This document shows positions 62,253-64,000 of a stretch of DNA of 64,000 nt, piece by piece; position 1 is the first letter of the stretch; every line of letters begins with the position of its first letter. Where the stretch lies: contig JAAFGT010000007.1 in assembly GCA_010365215.1 (NCBI GenBank), forward strand, positions 43,647 through 107,646, given 5' to 3'. The translations under genes and the position numbers were made by a program. Source of the stretch: Acidipila sp. (GTDB taxonomy: Bacteria; Acidobacteriota; Terriglobia; Acidiferrales; UBA7541). Below the pieces are notes generated by a model that saw only the letters and a program-made list of their open reading frames with translations, was not told where the DNA came from and ran no database searches.

Positions 62253-64000
62253 GCGCGCTCTCCACTTTCCGACGGACCTTTACTCGTGGATGCGCTGGCC
62301 ACCAGCGTTTCCGGCCGCACTTCTTTCTTGGGCAGCGGAGGAATCGCATCGCCATCGATGAACGCGCGAAACCACAGCTCCAGACACAGGAGTCCCCACA
62401 TCTCGCGCCCAAATTTACGTTCGTGCGTGACCAGTTTCTCCACGCCGGCGACTTGATAGATTCCCCGGCTGCGCGCCCTGGCGCTGAGCAACGTGTCGTT
62501 TACAAAAGGACGCAGCGGGCCGCGCAGCCATTCCGTCAGCGGCACAGGAAATCCCATCTTGTCCTTGCGGCTGAAAATCATGTCGGGAAGAAGTTGCTTC
62601 ACGGCATCGCGAAACACGCGCTTGGTGTCGCCGCCTTTGAAGCGAGTGGTGGGAGGCATGCGCGTAACCAGGTCGGCGATGCGGTGGTCGAGCAGCGGCA
62701 CGCGCGACTCCAGCGAAACGCTCATGCTGGTGCGATCTTCGACGTGTAGCAGCGCGGGCAGCAGCGTCTTCAGGTCGAAATTGGTCATGCGGTTGAAATA
62801 GCTTTTGGTGGAAGAGTTGGAAAATACCTGGCGAAACGAATCGAGCATGCGCGAGGGACTTTTCGCGTTCCAGGCTTCCGGCGTATAAAGCTCTTCAACG
62901 TTTTCCGTGCGGCTCACCAGGCGGAAGTAGCGCCGGTCCATGTCGTCGAACAGACCTTCGCGCCAGAAACTTTGCAGCATGGGCTGGTAGTTGCGCAGCA
63001 AGGCCAGGTGGGGCTGGATGTTTTCCCAGGAGACCAGGTACTTGCCTTCGTCCTGCGTGCCGTAGATTACGCCCTTCAAGCACTGCTCGAGATAGGCCAC
63101 CAGGTAGCGAGCATAGCCGCCGAAAATTTCATCGCCGCCTTGGCCGCCGAGAACCACTTTCACATTGGCCTTGGCCAGCTTGGAGACATGATACTGCGGG
63201 AAAAGGCCTGGACCCGCGGCGGGCTCGTCCATCATGTAGATAAGCCACGGCAACTCGTCGGCAAAATTGGCGGCGGTGGGCCAGACTTCGTGATGCACGG
63301 AGCCGACATGGTCGGCCACCGCGCGGGCGTAACTGGTTTCGTCGTACTCCGGGCCCTCGCGGAAGGCGCCGGTGAAAGTGTGGAACGCTCCGCCGTAAGC
63401 GGGGGCGGCGAGCGATACTACTGTGGAGCTGTCAATTCCCCCGGAAAGATGTGCGCCCACCGGAACATCGCTGCGCAGCTGGAGCCGCACCGCGTCTTGT
63501 AGAAGCAGGAGTAACTGTTCAACGAAATATTCCTCAGTGTGATGCGCATCGACTTCGTAATTGTAGTCCCAGTAACGCACCAGGGAGGGCTCGGCATCGC
63601 GGAAAGGCCGAAAGCTGAGGTAATGGCCGGGTTCGAGTTTGCGGATATTGCGGAAGAGCGTGCGCTCGCCAAGGCAGAATTGAAAAGTCAGATACTCTTC
63701 CAGTCCCTGCGAATCCACTTCCGGTTTGGCCAGGCGGGCGGCGAGCAGCGCTTTCGGCTCGCTGGCAAAGCAGAAACGCTCGCCATCGATGTGCCAGTAG
63801 AATGGCTTGATGCCGGCGCGATCACGCGCGGCGAAGAGCCGCTGCTGCCGCACGTCCCAGATAGCAAAGCTGAACATGCCGTTCAGGCGGTCGACGCATC
63901 GCTCGCCCAGCTCTTCGTAAAGATGGAGGATTACCTCAGTGTCGGTGTGGGTGCGGAATTTATGATCGCGAGCGAGGTCGCGGCGCAACTCGAGGTAGTT
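62249..64000 (-). CDS. asnB: asparagine synthase (glutamine-hydrolysing), 5' end outside window
   Basis: The gene continues past the right edge. The visible part starts inside the N-terminal glutaminase domain (NYLELRRDLARDHKFRTHTDTEVI) and lacks the catalytic Cys2. RLNGMFSFAIWD and DRAGIKPFYW are typical, followed by the PP-loop LSGGIDSSTVVSLA of the synthetase domain and GGQGGDEIFGGYARY. It moves ammonia from glutamine to Asp or, in surface-polysaccharide clusters, can amidate a sugar acid. Four-base overlap with wbpB ties it to the operon. Confidence 0.93.
   Translation of the reverse strand, partial: NYLELRRDLARDHKFRTHTDTEVILHLYEELGERCVDRLNGMFSFAIWDVRQQRLFAARDRAGIKPFYWHIDGERFCFASEPKALLAARLAKPEVDSQGLEEYLTFQFCLGERTLFRNIRKLEPGHYLSFRPFRDAEPSLVRYWDYNYEVDAHHTEEYFVEQLLLLLQDAVRLQLRSDVPVGAHLSGGIDSSTVVSLAAPAYGGAFHTFTGAFREGPEYDETSYARAVADHVGSVHHEVWPTAANFADELPWLIYMMDEPAAGPGLFPQYHVSKLAKANVKVVLGGQGGDEIFGGYARYLVAYLEQCLKGVIYGTQDEGKYLVSWENIQPHLALLRNYQPMLQSFWREGLFDDMDRRYFRLVSRTENVEELYTPEAWNAKSPSRMLDSFRQVFSNSSTKSYFNRMTNFDLKTLLPALLHVEDRTSMSVSLESRVPLLDHRIADLVTRMPPTTRFKGGDTKRVFRDAVKQLLPDMIFSRKDKMGFPVPLTEWLRGPLRPFVNDTLLSARARSRGIYQVAGVEKLVTHERKFGREMWGLLCLELWFRAFIDGDAIPPLPKKEVRPETLVASASTSKGPSESGERA

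Overview
The window looks like a chromosome segment from an Acidobacteriota bacterium (probably a soil or sediment Terriglobia-type lineage). The evidence is GC-rich coding DNA, two large TonB-dependent receptors with an N-terminal carboxypeptidase-regulatory (CarboxypepD_reg) domain, a gapA-pgk-tpiA-secG glycolytic operon, a cox operon with two different subunit-III proteins, and traces of a Ser/Thr kinase-TolB fusion gene typical of the phylum. The assignment is inferred from family content only; no 16S gene is present.

Layout. (1) 1-8604, plus strand: a six-gene run of StyA-like flavin monooxygenase (cut by the left edge), AmiE-like amidase, nitrilase, Oar-like TonB receptor, a second AmiE-like protein whose nucleophilic Cys is Ala, and an isochorismatase-family hydrolase. 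It reads as an uptake and degradation pathway for an organic nitrile or amide. (2) 8673-14039: a membrane protein, then a minus-strand AKR/SDR/NAD-binding/AKR oxidoreductase operon facing a divergent LysR gene. (3) 14185-17870: tRNA-Lys, a YbjQ-family protein, a DHH phosphoesterase, a zinc-ribbon membrane protein and an MFS transporter. (4) 17871-22441: an accessory island of small, lower-GC, mostly unknown genes (ankyrin protein, two membrane proteins, a duplicated-domain protein, a possible Ig-like protein). They are separated by copies of one palindromic REP-like hairpin (CCGCACCCTT/AAGGGTGCGG), a duplicated 97-bp leader and a C-terminal relic of a REP-associated (IS200-like, RAYT) transposase lying between two inverted hairpins. 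The island ends at tRNA-Leu(TAG).

(5) 22569-28189: a large minus-strand protein with a very long Gly/Ser linker and a C-terminal PilZ domain; a CPBP protease and an exported hypothetical protein run the other way. (6) 28294-32359: gapA-pgk-tpiA-secG and tRNA-Leu(GAG). (7) 32440-40980: an S9 peptidase, LysR, a phosphonatase-like HAD hydrolase, a second TonB receptor and a serine beta-lactamase-like hydrolase. (8) 41053-47850: two REC-only response regulators, a NarL-type histidine kinase, a Crp/Fnr regulator, a dihaem cytochrome c and small proteins. (9) 47891-55114: a kinase relic, the cox operon (II, I, two III-like, IV, a CxxC protein), a Tat-exported PEP-mutase-like protein with altered active-site residues, and a PIN-toxin (VapC) relic.

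(10) 55146-64000, minus strand: after an ABM-domain protein comes a tightly overlapping surface-polysaccharide operon: asnB (cut by the right edge), wbpB-, wbpD-, wbpE- and wbpI-like genes, a GT39-like glycosyltransferase and a flippase-like protein. The four wbp-like genes match the UDP-ManNAc3NAcA pathway except for the first step (WbpA), which is not in view.

The strongest candidates for something not well described are the REP/RAYT-linked cassette-like island, the nitrile/amide cluster with its own TonB receptor and nucleophile-less amidase paralogue, the PEP-mutase-like exported protein, and the Gly-rich PilZ protein.
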